From HKCCE3408 sp039191215 (GTDB lineage Bacteria > Pseudomonadota > Alphaproteobacteria > Rhodobacterales > Rhodobacteraceae): a DNA stretch of 64,000 nt. The stretch spans positions 1 through 64,000 of the forward strand of contig JBCCXT010000015.1 in NCBI GenBank assembly GCA_039191215.1, in the 5' to 3' direction. Position 1 is the stretch's first letter. Every line of letters starts with the position of its first letter. Shown piece after piece: positions 33,084 through 41,132 of this stretch. A model generated the notes under the pieces. It was not told where the DNA came from and did no database searches. It was given only the letters and a program-made list of their open reading frames with translations. The translations under genes and the position numbers were made by a program.

Positions 33084-33740
33084 TTAGCCGTCAGTGGCAA
33101 CCAGCGACCAGTTCGGATCATCCGCACCCATCGAGCGGGCAAAGACCCAGACATCGCGCTGGCGCTTAATCTCATTGGGATCGCCTTCGATGATTTCGCC
33201 GTCGCTATTGCGCACCACGGACGTCAGCTCACCCACAAAACGAACCACAATCTCTCCCTGACGGCTGCTTTCATCAAAGCTCGCCCCGGCCAGAGAAACT
33301 TCGCGCACACCAACAAAGCTTGCCTCAATTGTCAGACCTTTCTCGGCGCGCTCCGCGATCACGCTGTCGAATGTCTCGGCCACATCGGCATCAAGAAAGC
33401 TGCGTACCTCTTCGATATCGCCCCGCTCAAAGGCCATCAGGATCATCTCATAGGCGCCGCGCGCGCCCGACAGGAAATCGGACACCGAAAACGAGGGCTC
33501 GGCCTGTTTCATCGCGCTTAAAGCTTTGGCCTCATCGCTGCCGTCATCGACATGATCTGTGATGTCGCGGTCCGGGCCACCTTCGATCACCTCAAAGTCG
33601 CGCCGGGCACCGTTGCGGCCGACAGCTTTTTGCGGTGGTTTTTCGAAGCCTTCACGTGTGCCCAAAACACTGCGCAACCGCAGGATCAGAAAAACCGCGA
33701 TGGCAGCGAGTACGACAAGCGACAAGAGCGGCGAGTTCAT
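33084..33740 (-). CDS. Tim44/TimA-domain membrane-anchored protein
   Basis: 218 aa with one N-terminal membrane helix (L-L-S-L-V-V-L-A-A-I-A-V-F-L-I-L) and a C-terminal Tim44-like domain (about residues 85-215; F-L-S-G-A-R-G-A-Y-E-M-I-L). Bacterial TimA proteins are inner-membrane-associated relatives of mitochondrial Tim44; their role in envelope biogenesis is not well defined. It diverges from fxsA. Confidence 0.88.
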   Translation of the reverse strand: MNSPLLSLVVLAAIAVFLILRLRSVLGTREGFEKPPQKAVGRNGARRDFEVIEGGPDRDITDHVDDGSDEAKALSAMKQAEPSFSVSDFLSGARGAYEMILMAFERGDIEEVRSFLDADVAETFDSVIAERAEKGLTIEASFVGVREVSLAGASFDESSRQGEIVVRFVGELTSVVRNSDGEIIEGDPNEIKRQRDVWVFARSMGADDPNWSLVATDG

Positions 33741-33854
33741 CAGGTATCCTCAGGGCAGGCGTTCAACTTGCGGCAGTTGCAACATATGTAGGGGAGGCAG
33801 GTGGACAAGTCCATCACGAGCCATGCACCATGTCTTTACGCAAGAGGACCGCCA

Positions 33855-34313
33855 ATGTGGCTATTTTTCTTATTTGTCGCAGTTCCGCTCATTGAAATTG
33901 CGCTTTTCATTCAAATCGGCGGCATAATCGGGCTTTGGCCGACCTTGGCGATTGTTGTGCTGACTGCGGCGATCGGTACCTATTTGGTGCGCGCGCAGGG
34001 CGGTCAAGCACTGCAGAATCTGCGTCAAAGCTTCGAAGAGCTGTCTGACCCAACAGGGCCCTTGGCGCATGGAGCCATGATTCTCTTTTCCGGCGCACTT
34101 TTGCTTACGCCCGGTTTTTTTACCGATGCCGTCGGATTTGCCCTGCTTGTTCCGGCCGTTCGCCGGATCATCATCCGCGAGATCGGCAAACGGATTGAGC
34201 TGCGCAATGTCGAATATGGCCAAAGGCCGCCCGAGGCGCGGGACGATATCATAGAAGGCGAGTTTCAGTCTGATGACGGCCCAACAGGGCCATCCGGTTG
34301 GACGCGGCATTGA
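33855..34313 (+). CDS. fxsA: FxsA-family membrane protein
   Basis: 152 aa, small membrane protein with three or four hydrophobic spans and a C-terminal acidic tail. The N-terminus W-L-F-F-L-F-V-A-V-P-L-I-E-I and the P-G-F-F-T-D-A-V-G motif define the FxsA family, known from suppression of F-exclusion of phage T7. GAGGA lies 6 bases before the ATG at 33855; a longer frame upstream is not supported. It precedes secB, as in other alphaproteobacteria. Confidence 0.9.
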   Translation: MWLFFLFVAVPLIEIALFIQIGGIIGLWPTLAIVVLTAAIGTYLVRAQGGQALQNLRQSFEELSDPTGPLAHGAMILFSGALLLTPGFFTDAVGFALLVPAVRRIIIREIGKRIELRNVEYGQRPPEARDDIIEGEFQSDDGPTGPSGWTRH

Positions 34314-34375
34314 GCGCCGGCACGCGACCTGTTAGGCAACGGCGCTAGGGGCATATTTAGCGAAGGAAGATGTGG

Positions 34376-34888
34376 ATGGCCGAACAAAACGGTGCAGATG
34401 TGAGCGACGAAGCAGAGGCGCAGGCACCGACACCGCCAAAAATGCAGGTTCTAGGGCAATATGTTCGGGATCTGTCGTTTGAGAACATCGCAATGCAAAA
34501 GGGCGTGGCGCTGCAAGGTCAGCCGGAGATGCAGGTTCGCGTCGGAATGGATGCCCGCAAGCGGACGGACAATCAGTACGAAGTGCTGGTCAAGGTCAAT
34601 GTCGACAGCAAGACGCGCGACGATGACCCGCAGACTATTTTCGCGCTAGAGCTCGACTATGGCGGCATCTTCCAGATCGAGAATGTACCAGAGGCGCAAT
34701 TGCATCCGTTTTTGATGATCGAATGCCCCCGGATGCTGTTTCCCTTCATCCGCCGGGTTGTCCATGACATCACGCGCGATGGCGGCTTCCCACCGCTCAA
34801 CCTGGAAAACATCGATTTCATGAACATTTACCGCCAAGAGCTTGAGCGGCGTAAGGCAGGGCAAGACGCCGATAGCGCTCAGGCGTAG
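34376..34888 (+). CDS. secB: Protein-export chaperone SecB
   Basis: 170-aa cytosolic chaperone that keeps preproteins unfolded and delivers them to SecA. The sequence contains Q-Y-V-R-D-L-S-F-E-N and the C-terminal P-P-L-N-L-E-N-I-D-F motif. GGAAG is 6 bases before the ATG at 34376; the ATG at 34370 overlaps that site. The 3' end overlaps the convergent dnaQ by 10 bases. Confidence 0.96.
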   Translation: MAEQNGADVSDEAEAQAPTPPKMQVLGQYVRDLSFENIAMQKGVALQGQPEMQVRVGMDARKRTDNQYEVLVKVNVDSKTRDDDPQTIFALELDYGGIFQIENVPEAQLHPFLMIECPRMLFPFIRRVVHDITRDGGFPPLNLENIDFMNIYRQELERRKAGQDADSAQA

Positions 34889-35565
34889 CGCGACCAAAGC
34901 GCCCCGTCACCAAGCTCTTCGACAAACGCATCATGCGCCGCGCGTTCGGCTTCGGTCACGCGCGGCGCTAGGTCGTTTGGTCGCGGATAGGCGCGCCAGC
35001 TGTGCTGTTTTGGCCCTGTTTCTCCACCATCACCGCCGAGCACGAAATCGGGCTGCCGGCCACCGATCAGTTCTAGGTACACCTCTGCCAGAATTTCGGA
35101 ATCGAGCAGAGCGCCGTGTTTTTCGCGGGCAGAATTGTCGACGCCAAAACGCCGACAAAGTGCATCCAGCGAACCGGGAGAGCCGGGAAAGCGGCGCCTT
35201 GCAATTGCCAGCGTGTCGATCGCTTGATCACCGGGAAGCGGTGCGATACCGGCCCAGCCGAGCTCGGCGTTTAAGAACTTCATGTCGAAGGCGGCGTTGT
35301 GAATGACAAGTTTCGCATCACCGACAAAATCCACGAAAGCCTGCGCGATAGCCTCGAAAACCGGTTTGTCAGCCAAAAATTCGCTGGTGATCCCGTGCAC
35401 CTCATAGGCCTCAGTCGGCATATCGCGTTTGGGATTGATGTATTGATGGTATGTCCGCCCGGTGGGCACATGGTTCCAAAGCTCGACCCCGCCGATCTCA
35501 ACGATCCGATGACCCTCTGACGGATCGAGCCCCGTGGTTTCGGTGTCTAAAACGATCTCGCGCAT
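34879..35565 (-). CDS. dnaQ: DNA polymerase III epsilon subunit (3'-5' proofreading exonuclease)
   Basis: 228 aa DEDDh exonuclease. Exo I motif D-T-E-T-T-G is at residues 7-12; I-H-N-A-A-F-D-M near 89 is Exo II, and the H-x-A-L-L-D motif (H-G-A-L-L-D-S) near 150 is Exo III. It corrects replication errors within the polymerase III core. It lies 6 bases after coaE in the leftward maf-aroE-coaE-dnaQ group next to the presumed origin. Confidence 0.96.
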   Translation of the reverse strand: MREIVLDTETTGLDPSEGHRIVEIGGVELWNHVPTGRTYHQYINPKRDMPTEAYEVHGITSEFLADKPVFEAIAQAFVDFVGDAKLVIHNAAFDMKFLNAELGWAGIAPLPGDQAIDTLAIARRRFPGSPGSLDALCRRFGVDNSAREKHGALLDSEILAEVYLELIGGRQPDFVLGGDGGETGPKQHSWRAYPRPNDLAPRVTEAERAAHDAFVEELGDGALWSRYA

Positions 35566-35571
35566 TTTGGC

Positions 35572-36156
35572 CTACCCAGGTATCGTGAGATTTGCGATCA
35601 AATCTTCTACATCTTGACGGGTTTGTTCAAGGCTTCGCGTCTCAATGATGTGATCCGCCAGGGCACGTTTTTCAGCATCTGGCATTTGGCGATCCAATAT
35701 CTGCTGCATCAGCGCCTCGGACATGTTCGGCCGGGCTAACACACGGTCACGTTGGGTCGCGGTATCAATGGTCACGACCAGAATTGCATCAAAATCGTCC
35801 CGGTTTCCGGTTTCAAACAAAAGCGGAATGTCGAGCACCACAAGCGGGGCGTTTTTGTGCTCCGCCAGGAAAGTTGACCGATCTTGAGCGACCAAAGGGT
35901 GCACAACAGATTCGAGACGATCGAGCCTGTTTGGATCAGAATTGATCCACTTTTTGAGGACCGCGCGATCGACGCCACCGGAGGTCACGGCATCAGGGCA
36001 AATCTCCCCGACCGCGTCGACGGCACCGCCGCCTGGGGCGTAAAGCCGGTGCACGGCAGCATCGGCGTCCCAGACGGGAATGCCCGCATCATGAAACATT
36101 CTGGCCGTGGTAGATTTGCCCATCCCGATCGAGCCGGTCAGACCGAGGCGGATCAT
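35572..36156 (-). CDS. coaE: Dephospho-CoA kinase
   Basis: 194 aa; catalyses the last step of coenzyme A synthesis. P-loop G-S-I-G-M-G-K-S-T is at residues 8-16, the substrate-binding D-A-D region (V-W-D-A-D-A-A-V-H) near 28-36, and the lid region R-Q-M-P-D-A-E-K-R near 155. The ATG overlaps the aroE stop by 4 bases (ATGA). Confidence 0.96.
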   Translation of the reverse strand: MIRLGLTGSIGMGKSTTARMFHDAGIPVWDADAAVHRLYAPGGGAVDAVGEICPDAVTSGGVDRAVLKKWINSDPNRLDRLESVVHPLVAQDRSTFLAEHKNAPLVVLDIPLLFETGNRDDFDAILVVTIDTATQRDRVLARPNMSEALMQQILDRQMPDAEKRALADHIIETRSLEQTRQDVEDLIANLTIPG

Positions 36157-36983
36157 GCCTTCAGGACCGCGTCGCGCAGCATCTGGTCAACCTCGGGGCG
36201 TTTGCCGAACCAGCGTTCAAATCCGGGGGCTGCCTGGTGCAGCAACATCCCCAGGCCGTCCACCGTTTCGCAACCGGCGGCGCGTGCGGCCAGCAGGAAA
36301 TCTGTGTCAACCGGCGTATAGACAATGTCCGTCACAACCGTTCCTGGTCTGGCCCGAGAAAAATCGACCTGCAGCGCGCCAGCGCCTGACATGCCAAGCG
36401 ATGTCGTGTTCACAATAGTCTGCATGTCGCTGACCGCATCATCGATCCGCGCCCATGGCAAAAGCTCGATCCGGGCGCCAAGTTGATCGCGAATTGCTTC
36501 GGCCCGAGCCCGTGTCCGATTGGCCAGAATAATTCGTGGCACGCCTTCTTGTATAAGGGCGGAAAGAATTGCTCGGCTGGCGCCGCCTGCGCCAAGAACC
36601 ATGGCCGGGCCCAAACCGGGCTGCCAATGGGGGATGTGCTGTCGAATATTGGCGATAAACCCCCTGCCATCGGTGTTGTCGGCCTGAAGTCCCGACGGCG
36701 TGAAGGTGAGTGTGTTTGCCGCGCCAATAAGGGCTGCTCGATCCGTCACATTTGTCGCTAAGGAAAGCGCCTGTTCTTTATGAGGGATCGTCACGTTGAC
36801 ACCGCTAAAGCCCATTTTTGGCAGGTTTTTTAGTACGTTGGCCAGGTTATCATGGGTGACATGCAGCGGCACGTAATGCCCGCGAATGCGGTAGCGTTTC
36901 AGCCAATGCCCATGCAGCGCCGGCGATTTCGAATGGACAATTGGGTCGCCAATGACGCCGGCCAACAGAACTCGATCACGCAT
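36153..36983 (-). CDS. aroE: Shikimate dehydrogenase (NADP)
   Basis: 276 aa; reduces 3-dehydroshikimate in aromatic amino acid synthesis. The substrate motif V-I-G-D-P-I-x-H-S-K-S-P is at residues 11-22, N-V-T-I-P-H-K-E near 63-70 (catalytic lysine), and the nucleotide motif G-A-G-G-A-S-R-A near 130. I chose the ATG at 36983 (M-R-D-R-V): it overlaps the maf end by 8 bases and has GAGGGG 9 bases upstream. Confidence 0.95.
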   Translation of the reverse strand: MRDRVLLAGVIGDPIVHSKSPALHGHWLKRYRIRGHYVPLHVTHDNLANVLKNLPKMGFSGVNVTIPHKEQALSLATNVTDRAALIGAANTLTFTPSGLQADNTDGRGFIANIRQHIPHWQPGLGPAMVLGAGGASRAILSALIQEGVPRIILANRTRARAEAIRDQLGARIELLPWARIDDAVSDMQTIVNTTSLGMSGAGALQVDFSRARPGTVVTDIVYTPVDTDFLLAARAAGCETVDGLGMLLHQAAPGFERWFGKRPEVDQMLRDAVLKA

Positions 36984-37575
36984 CGTGCAACACCCCTCGT
37001 GTTTCAAGATACGAACAAAGCTCCAAAAGCGGGAGGCCGAGAATTGTGAACGTGTCGCCTGTGATGCGCCGAAACAATCTTGGGCCTTCTTCTTCGAGTT
37101 TATAGGCGCCCACGCTATCTGCGACGCCGGGCCAGTTGCGGGAAAGATAAGCCTCGATGAACCTGCCGGTCAGCGGCTTCATCGCCAGCTTTGCCTCCGT
37201 CACAGCGCGCCAGGTTTGAACGCCGTCTTCGGCAATTACCGCCGCGCTGATCAGTCGATGTTCGCGCCCGGCCAACATTTCAAGTTGCGCGGCGGCGGCC
37301 GCAAGCGTTGCGGGCTTGGATATGACCTCTCGATCCAGAAGCAAAATCTGGTCGCACCCGATGACAAGGGCGCCTGGCGCTTTTAGGCTTACTTTTACGG
37401 CCTTTTGCGCGGCAAGTTGGTCAGCGATATCCCGGCCGGACGCGTTTTCCGCCTGCATGGCTCGGCGCAGCGCCTCTTCGTCGATGCGGGCGGGCTGGAC
37501 GGCAAAGGAAAGCCCGATGCGATGCAGAAGCGTCGCGCGGATCGATGAACCGGAGGCGAGAATGACAGAAGCCAT
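36976..37575 (-). CDS. maf: Maf-family nucleotide pyrophosphatase
   Basis: 199 aa. Maf-family proteins hydrolyse non-canonical or modified nucleoside triphosphates and affect septation. The N-terminal L-A-S-G-S-S-I-R-A-T-L-L motif and E-x-x-G-P-R-L-F-R-R-I-x-G-D segment are characteristic. It is the first leftward gene from the probable origin region, with the same neighbour order (maf-aroE-coaE-dnaQ) as Caulobacter next to its origin. Confidence 0.93.
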   Translation of the reverse strand: MASVILASGSSIRATLLHRIGLSFAVQPARIDEEALRRAMQAENASGRDIADQLAAQKAVKVSLKAPGALVIGCDQILLLDREVISKPATLAAAAAQLEMLAGREHRLISAAVIAEDGVQTWRAVTEAKLAMKPLTGRFIEAYLSRNWPGVADSVGAYKLEEEGPRLFRRITGDTFTILGLPLLELCSYLETRGVLHDA

Positions 37576-37613
37576 GGGGCAAATATGGGGACAAGCCTGG
37601 TGAGCGCAGAAGA

Positions 37614-37621
37614 TTAACCAT
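37614..37621 (+). promoter_or_regulatory. CtrA-like half-site
   Basis: TTAACCAT matches the half-site recognised by CtrA in many alphaproteobacteria; it lies 38 bp upstream of maf, at the edge of the presumed origin. A short motif like this can occur by chance. Confidence 0.3.
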
Positions 37622-37800
37622 TGGGTAAGATACTGGCCCGCTCAACGAAAGAGGAAATGGCCAAAACCGGAGGGATTCGCCCTCGATCCATCCCTGGGGA
37701 GGGGCTGAGATTGTCGGTATGTGCACAGGGAAAGGCGCCGTCAGATATCCTGGTGAAATACAATTGTCATCAACAGGTAATTTCAGATTTAGTAATTTAA

Positions 37801-37813
37801 TATCAAATACTTA
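37801..37813 (+). promoter_or_regulatory. IHF-consensus site in presumed oriC
   Basis: TATCAAATACTTA fits the IHF consensus WATCAANNNNTTR at every position. It lies at the edge of the AT-rich stretch, where DNA bending could aid origin opening. Confidence 0.5.
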
Positions 37814-37898
37814 GCCATATCTTCCCCGAAGAGCGATGCCTTGTGGGTCGCGAAGTTGACGAAAGGGCAGATCCGGGGAAGATCTTTGGCCAACAGAG

Positions 37899-37916
37899 TT
37901 ATCCCCGTTATCCCGC
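37899..37916 (+). repeat. Tandem DnaA-box-like 9-mers
   Basis: TTATCCCCG followed directly by TTATCCCGC. Each shares TTATCC with the canonical box TTATCCACA (7/9 and 6/9 matches). Confidence 0.4.
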
Positions 37917-37987
37917 ACCCTACAAAAACCACCACCTTTAAATCTTCTATTTATTATTTTAGGTGGCAGAGAGGTTGGGAGATCGAA

Positions 37988-38440
37988 ATGCTGGACCTTC
38001 TGGCTTGGGCATATCCATGGACCAAGAGCCTCCATGTGATCTCTGTCATCGCGTGGATGGCGGGGCTGTTCTATCTCCCCCGTTTGTTTGTTTATCACGT
38101 TGAGCGTGTCGGTGAGAGCGGAGAAACAGCTGAGCTTTTTCAGCTCATGGAATTGCGGCTGATACGCGTGATCATGAATCCGGCAATGATCGCTACCTGG
38201 GTCTTTGGCCTGGCGCTTGCTGCAACACCCGGTGTGGTCGATTGGGGCGCCGTCTGGCCCTGGACAAAAGCTGTGGCGGTTCTTGCAATGACTTGGTTTC
38301 ACCATTGGCTGTCGCGGCGGCGCAAAGATTTTGTCGCCGCATCGAACAGTAGAACAGGTCGCACGTTTCGCATGATGAACGAGCTGCCGACCTTGTTGCT
38401 GCTGGTCATAGTTGTGTCGGTAATCGCACGGCCATTCTAA
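37988..38440 (+). CDS. hemJ: Protoporphyrinogen IX oxidase HemJ
   Basis: 150-aa integral membrane protein that oxidises protoporphyrinogen IX to protoporphyrin IX, the shared precursor of heme and bacteriochlorophyll. It has about four membrane helices; the N-terminal K-S-L-H-V-I-S-V-I-A-W-M-A-G motif contains the conserved heme-linked histidine, and R-x-x-x-N-P-A-M-I is also conserved. GGGAGA lies 5 bases before the ATG at 37988; the longer upstream frame covers presumed origin DNA and is rejected. Confidence 0.93.
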   Translation: MLDLLAWAYPWTKSLHVISVIAWMAGLFYLPRLFVYHVERVGESGETAELFQLMELRLIRVIMNPAMIATWVFGLALAATPGVVDWGAVWPWTKAVAVLAMTWFHHWLSRRRKDFVAASNSRTGRTFRMMNELPTLLLLVIVVSVIARPF

Positions 38441-38448
38441 GCCAGGTC

Positions 38449-38477
38449 GTTGACAGAGCCTATCGAAACGCTTAGGT
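38449..38477 (+). promoter_or_regulatory. Possible sigma-70 promoter of rho
   Basis: TTGACA (38449-38454), 17 bases, then TTAGGT. The -35 is perfect and the -10 is weak. It would leave a leader of about 90 bases containing a GC-rich hairpin (GGGCGG / CGCCC), consistent with regulation of rho by its own transcript. Confidence 0.35.
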
Positions 38478-38575
38478 GCCAGGCATGCCCAGGGCGGTCC
38501 CGCCCGGACGGGCCTCCCAGTATCAACGACAAGCGCCGCTTCCAGCATTCTGCGCGGCCAATGGGCAATTTTTCG

Positions 38576-39847
38576 ATGAACGAAGACCGTTTGAACCTTT
38601 CTGATCTGAAGGCGCTGTCGCCGAAGGATCTCGTCAATATGGCTGAAGAACTCGAGATCGAGAACGCCTCGACCATGCGCAAGGGCGATATGATGTTCGC
38701 CATTCTCAAAGAGCGCGCCGAAGACGGATGGGAGATATCTGGTGACGGCGTACTGGAGGTATTGCAGGACGGGTTTGGCTTCTTGCGCAGCCCCGAGGCC
38801 AATTATCTACCGGGCCCGGACGATATTTACGTGTCACCGGATATGATCCGCCAGTATTCATTGCGCACAGGCGACACGGTTGAAGGCGTCATCACGGCAC
38901 CCAATGAGAACGAACGTTATTTTGCGCTCGTTAAGGTCGCTCAGATTAACTTTGAGGAGCCGGAAAAGGCGCGCCATAAGGTCGCCTTCGACAATCTCAC
39001 ACCGCTTTATCCTGATGAGCGCCTGACGATGGAGATTGAGGACCCGACGATTAAAGATCGGTCTGCGCGGATCATCGACCTGGTCGCACCGATCGGGAAG
39101 GGTCAGCGTAGCCTAATTGTGGCGCCGCCACGCACGGGTAAAACCGTGCTTCTGCAAAACATCGCCCATTCGATCGAGGCCAATCACCCGGAATGTTATT
39201 TGATCGTTCTGCTGATCGATGAGCGTCCCGAAGAGGTGACTGATATGCAGCGCTCTGTGAAGGGAGAGGTGATCTCCTCGACCTTTGATGAGCCTGCAAC
39301 GCGGCATGTGGCGGTGAGTGATATGGTGATTGAGAAGGCCAAGCGACTGGTGGAGCATAAACGACATGTTGTGATCTTGCTCGACTCAATCACAAGACTT
39401 GGACGGGCCTTTAACACTGTCGTTCCTTCATCCGGCAAGGTTTTGACCGGTGGTGTTGATGCCAACGCGCTGCAGCGCCCCAAGCGGTTCTTTGGCGCGG
39501 CTCGAAACATCGAAGAAGGTGGATCGCTGACCATCATTGCGACGGCGCTGATTGATACCGGCAGCCGTATGGACGAGGTAATCTTCGAAGAGTTCAAGGG
39601 CACCGGCAACTCCGAAATCGTTCTCGATCGCAAGGTCGCGGATAAGCGCGTATATCCGGCGATGGACATCCTGAAATCAGGCACGCGGAAGGAAGATCTG
39701 TTAGTCGATAAGGTCGATTTGCAGAAGACCTACGTGCTGCGGCGCATCTTGAATCCGATGGGTACGACGGATGCGATCGAATTTCTGCTCTCAAAGCTGA
39801 AACAGACCAAGACAAATTCGGAATTCTTCGATTCGATGAACACCTGA
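38576..39847 (+). CDS. rho: Transcription termination factor Rho
   Basis: 423-aa hexameric RNA helicase. The N-terminal domain (L-K-A-L-S-P-K-D-L), the RNA-binding cold-shock-like part with G-F-G-F-L-R-S, and Walker A A-P-P-R-T-G-K-T near 180 are visible. I chose the ATG at 38576 (M-N-E-D-R-L-N), which gives the usual length, though no clear Shine-Dalgarno precedes it; the open frame continues up to 38450. Confidence 0.95.
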   Translation: MNEDRLNLSDLKALSPKDLVNMAEELEIENASTMRKGDMMFAILKERAEDGWEISGDGVLEVLQDGFGFLRSPEANYLPGPDDIYVSPDMIRQYSLRTGDTVEGVITAPNENERYFALVKVAQINFEEPEKARHKVAFDNLTPLYPDERLTMEIEDPTIKDRSARIIDLVAPIGKGQRSLIVAPPRTGKTVLLQNIAHSIEANHPECYLIVLLIDERPEEVTDMQRSVKGEVISSTFDEPATRHVAVSDMVIEKAKRLVEHKRHVVILLDSITRLGRAFNTVVPSSGKVLTGGVDANALQRPKRFFGAARNIEEGGSLTIIATALIDTGSRMDEVIFEEFKGTGNSEIVLDRKVADKRVYPAMDILKSGTRKEDLLVDKVDLQKTYVLRRILNPMGTTDAIEFLLSKLKQTKTNSEFFDSMNT

Positions 39848-39850
39848 GCA

Positions 39851-41128
39851 GTGGACACTATTTGTGCACTGTCGAGTGCGCCTGGACGGGCCGGTGTGGC
39901 CGTCATTCGCGTATCTGGCCCCGGCGCATTTGGGATCTGCGCTAAGCTATGCGGTACCGTACCGGATCCGGGTCAGCACAAACTTCGAACCCTGAGAGGC
40001 TGCGAAAATCAAACCATCGACCAGGCTTTGGTCTTGTCATTTACGGCGCCGTCGAGCTTCACGGGTGAAGATGTGGTGGAGTTTCAGACACACGGCGCGC
40101 GGGCCGTCATTGATGCGGTTCTCAGGGAGCTGACATATCTTGGCGCGCGACCGGCTGAGGCTGGCGAATTCACGCGCAGGGCGCTGGAGAACGACAAGCT
40201 GAGCCTCGGCGAGGTTGAAGGCTTGGCCGATCTTTTGGCGGCGGAGACAAAGGCGCAGTTGGATCAAGCCCATAAGGTATTGGCCGGGCAGCTTCATGAA
40301 TTGGCGGAGGCGCTTAGGGCGCGCTTATTGCGGGGCCTGGCTCATTTGGAAGCGATGATCGATTTCGCAGATGAGGAAGTGCCGGAGGATCTTTCGCGCG
40401 AGGCTTTGGGTGAGTTGGACGAAGCCTTGTCCATGATCGCGACGGAGATCTCTGGAAGCGTGGTCGCCGAACGGCTGCGCGACGGGTTTGAGGTGGCGAT
40501 TGTCGGTCCGCCAAATGCCGGTAAATCTACGCTGTTGAACTATTTGGCGGGACGCGACGCCGCCTTGGTATCCGAGGTTGCGGGCACCACGCGGGATGTG
40601 GTCGAGGTCCGAATGGATGTGCGCGGCTTGCCTGTCACTTTCCTTGATACGGCAGGGCTTCGACAGAGTGATGACGTTGTGGAACGCATGGGAATTGATC
40701 GCGCCATGAGCCGGGCGGCCGCCGCTGACCTGCGGGTGTTTCTTCTTTTGGATAGTGCATGGACCGGAAGTATACCGCGTAAAACGCAAGATGTAGTGGT
40801 TTTGGGGAAGGCAGATACTCAAAATGGTGATGTGTCGGGGGTAACAGGGAAAGGTGTCGATGTCCTTTTGGAGCGGATCCACGAGGTGCTCTCGGAGAAG
40901 GTCGCGTTGATTGGGTCGGCGACTCACTTTCGGCATCGCGAGGCGTTGGTACAGGCGGAGCGTGCTTTGGATGAGGCGCGCGCGGTCCTTTCGGAGGATG
41001 CGCATAGGGTAGAGGTGGCGGCCTACTATGTGAGGATGGCGGTGAGTGTTCTTGAAGGGCTAGTCGGGCGGCTTGACGTAGAGGCTGTGTTGGGCGAAAT
41101 CTTTTCTTCCTTTTGTATTGGGAAGTAG
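39851..41128 (+). CDS. mnmE: tRNA modification GTPase MnmE (TrmE)
   Basis: 425 aa. With MnmG it forms the cmnm5 modification on wobble uridine 34 of certain tRNAs. The start is a GTG (M-D-T-I-C-A-L-S) 3 bases after the rho stop. The G1 motif G-P-P-N-A-G-K-S-T is near 221-229, G3 D-T-A-G near 267, and the C-terminal C-I-G-K motif, with the catalytic cysteine, is intact. Confidence 0.96.
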   Translation: MDTICALSSAPGRAGVAVIRVSGPGAFGICAKLCGTVPDPGQHKLRTLRGCENQTIDQALVLSFTAPSSFTGEDVVEFQTHGARAVIDAVLRELTYLGARPAEAGEFTRRALENDKLSLGEVEGLADLLAAETKAQLDQAHKVLAGQLHELAEALRARLLRGLAHLEAMIDFADEEVPEDLSREALGELDEALSMIATEISGSVVAERLRDGFEVAIVGPPNAGKSTLLNYLAGRDAALVSEVAGTTRDVVEVRMDVRGLPVTFLDTAGLRQSDDVVERMGIDRAMSRAAAADLRVFLLLDSAWTGSIPRKTQDVVVLGKADTQNGDVSGVTGKGVDVLLERIHEVLSEKVALIGSATHFRHREALVQAERALDEARAVLSEDAHRVEVAAYYVRMAVSVLEGLVGRLDVEAVLGEIFSSFCIGK

Positions 41129-41132
41129 AGGT

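Larger units (their letters stand above)
37576..37987. other. Probable chromosomal replication origin (oriC)
   Basis: A 412-bp gene-free divergent interval between maf and hemJ. It is visibly AT-rich around 37755-37815, has a perfect IHF consensus match (37801-37813), two abutting 9-mers resembling DnaA boxes (37899-37916) and a CtrA-like TTAACCAT (37614-37621). The flanking order (maf-aroE-coaE-dnaQ-secB on one side; hemJ-rho-mnmE-mnmG-rsmG-parAB on the other) matches the genes around oriC in Caulobacter and other alphaproteobacteria. Both adjacent gene groups point away from it, as expected for leading strands. No perfect TTATCCACA box was found, and dnaA is not in the window. Confidence 0.6.
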
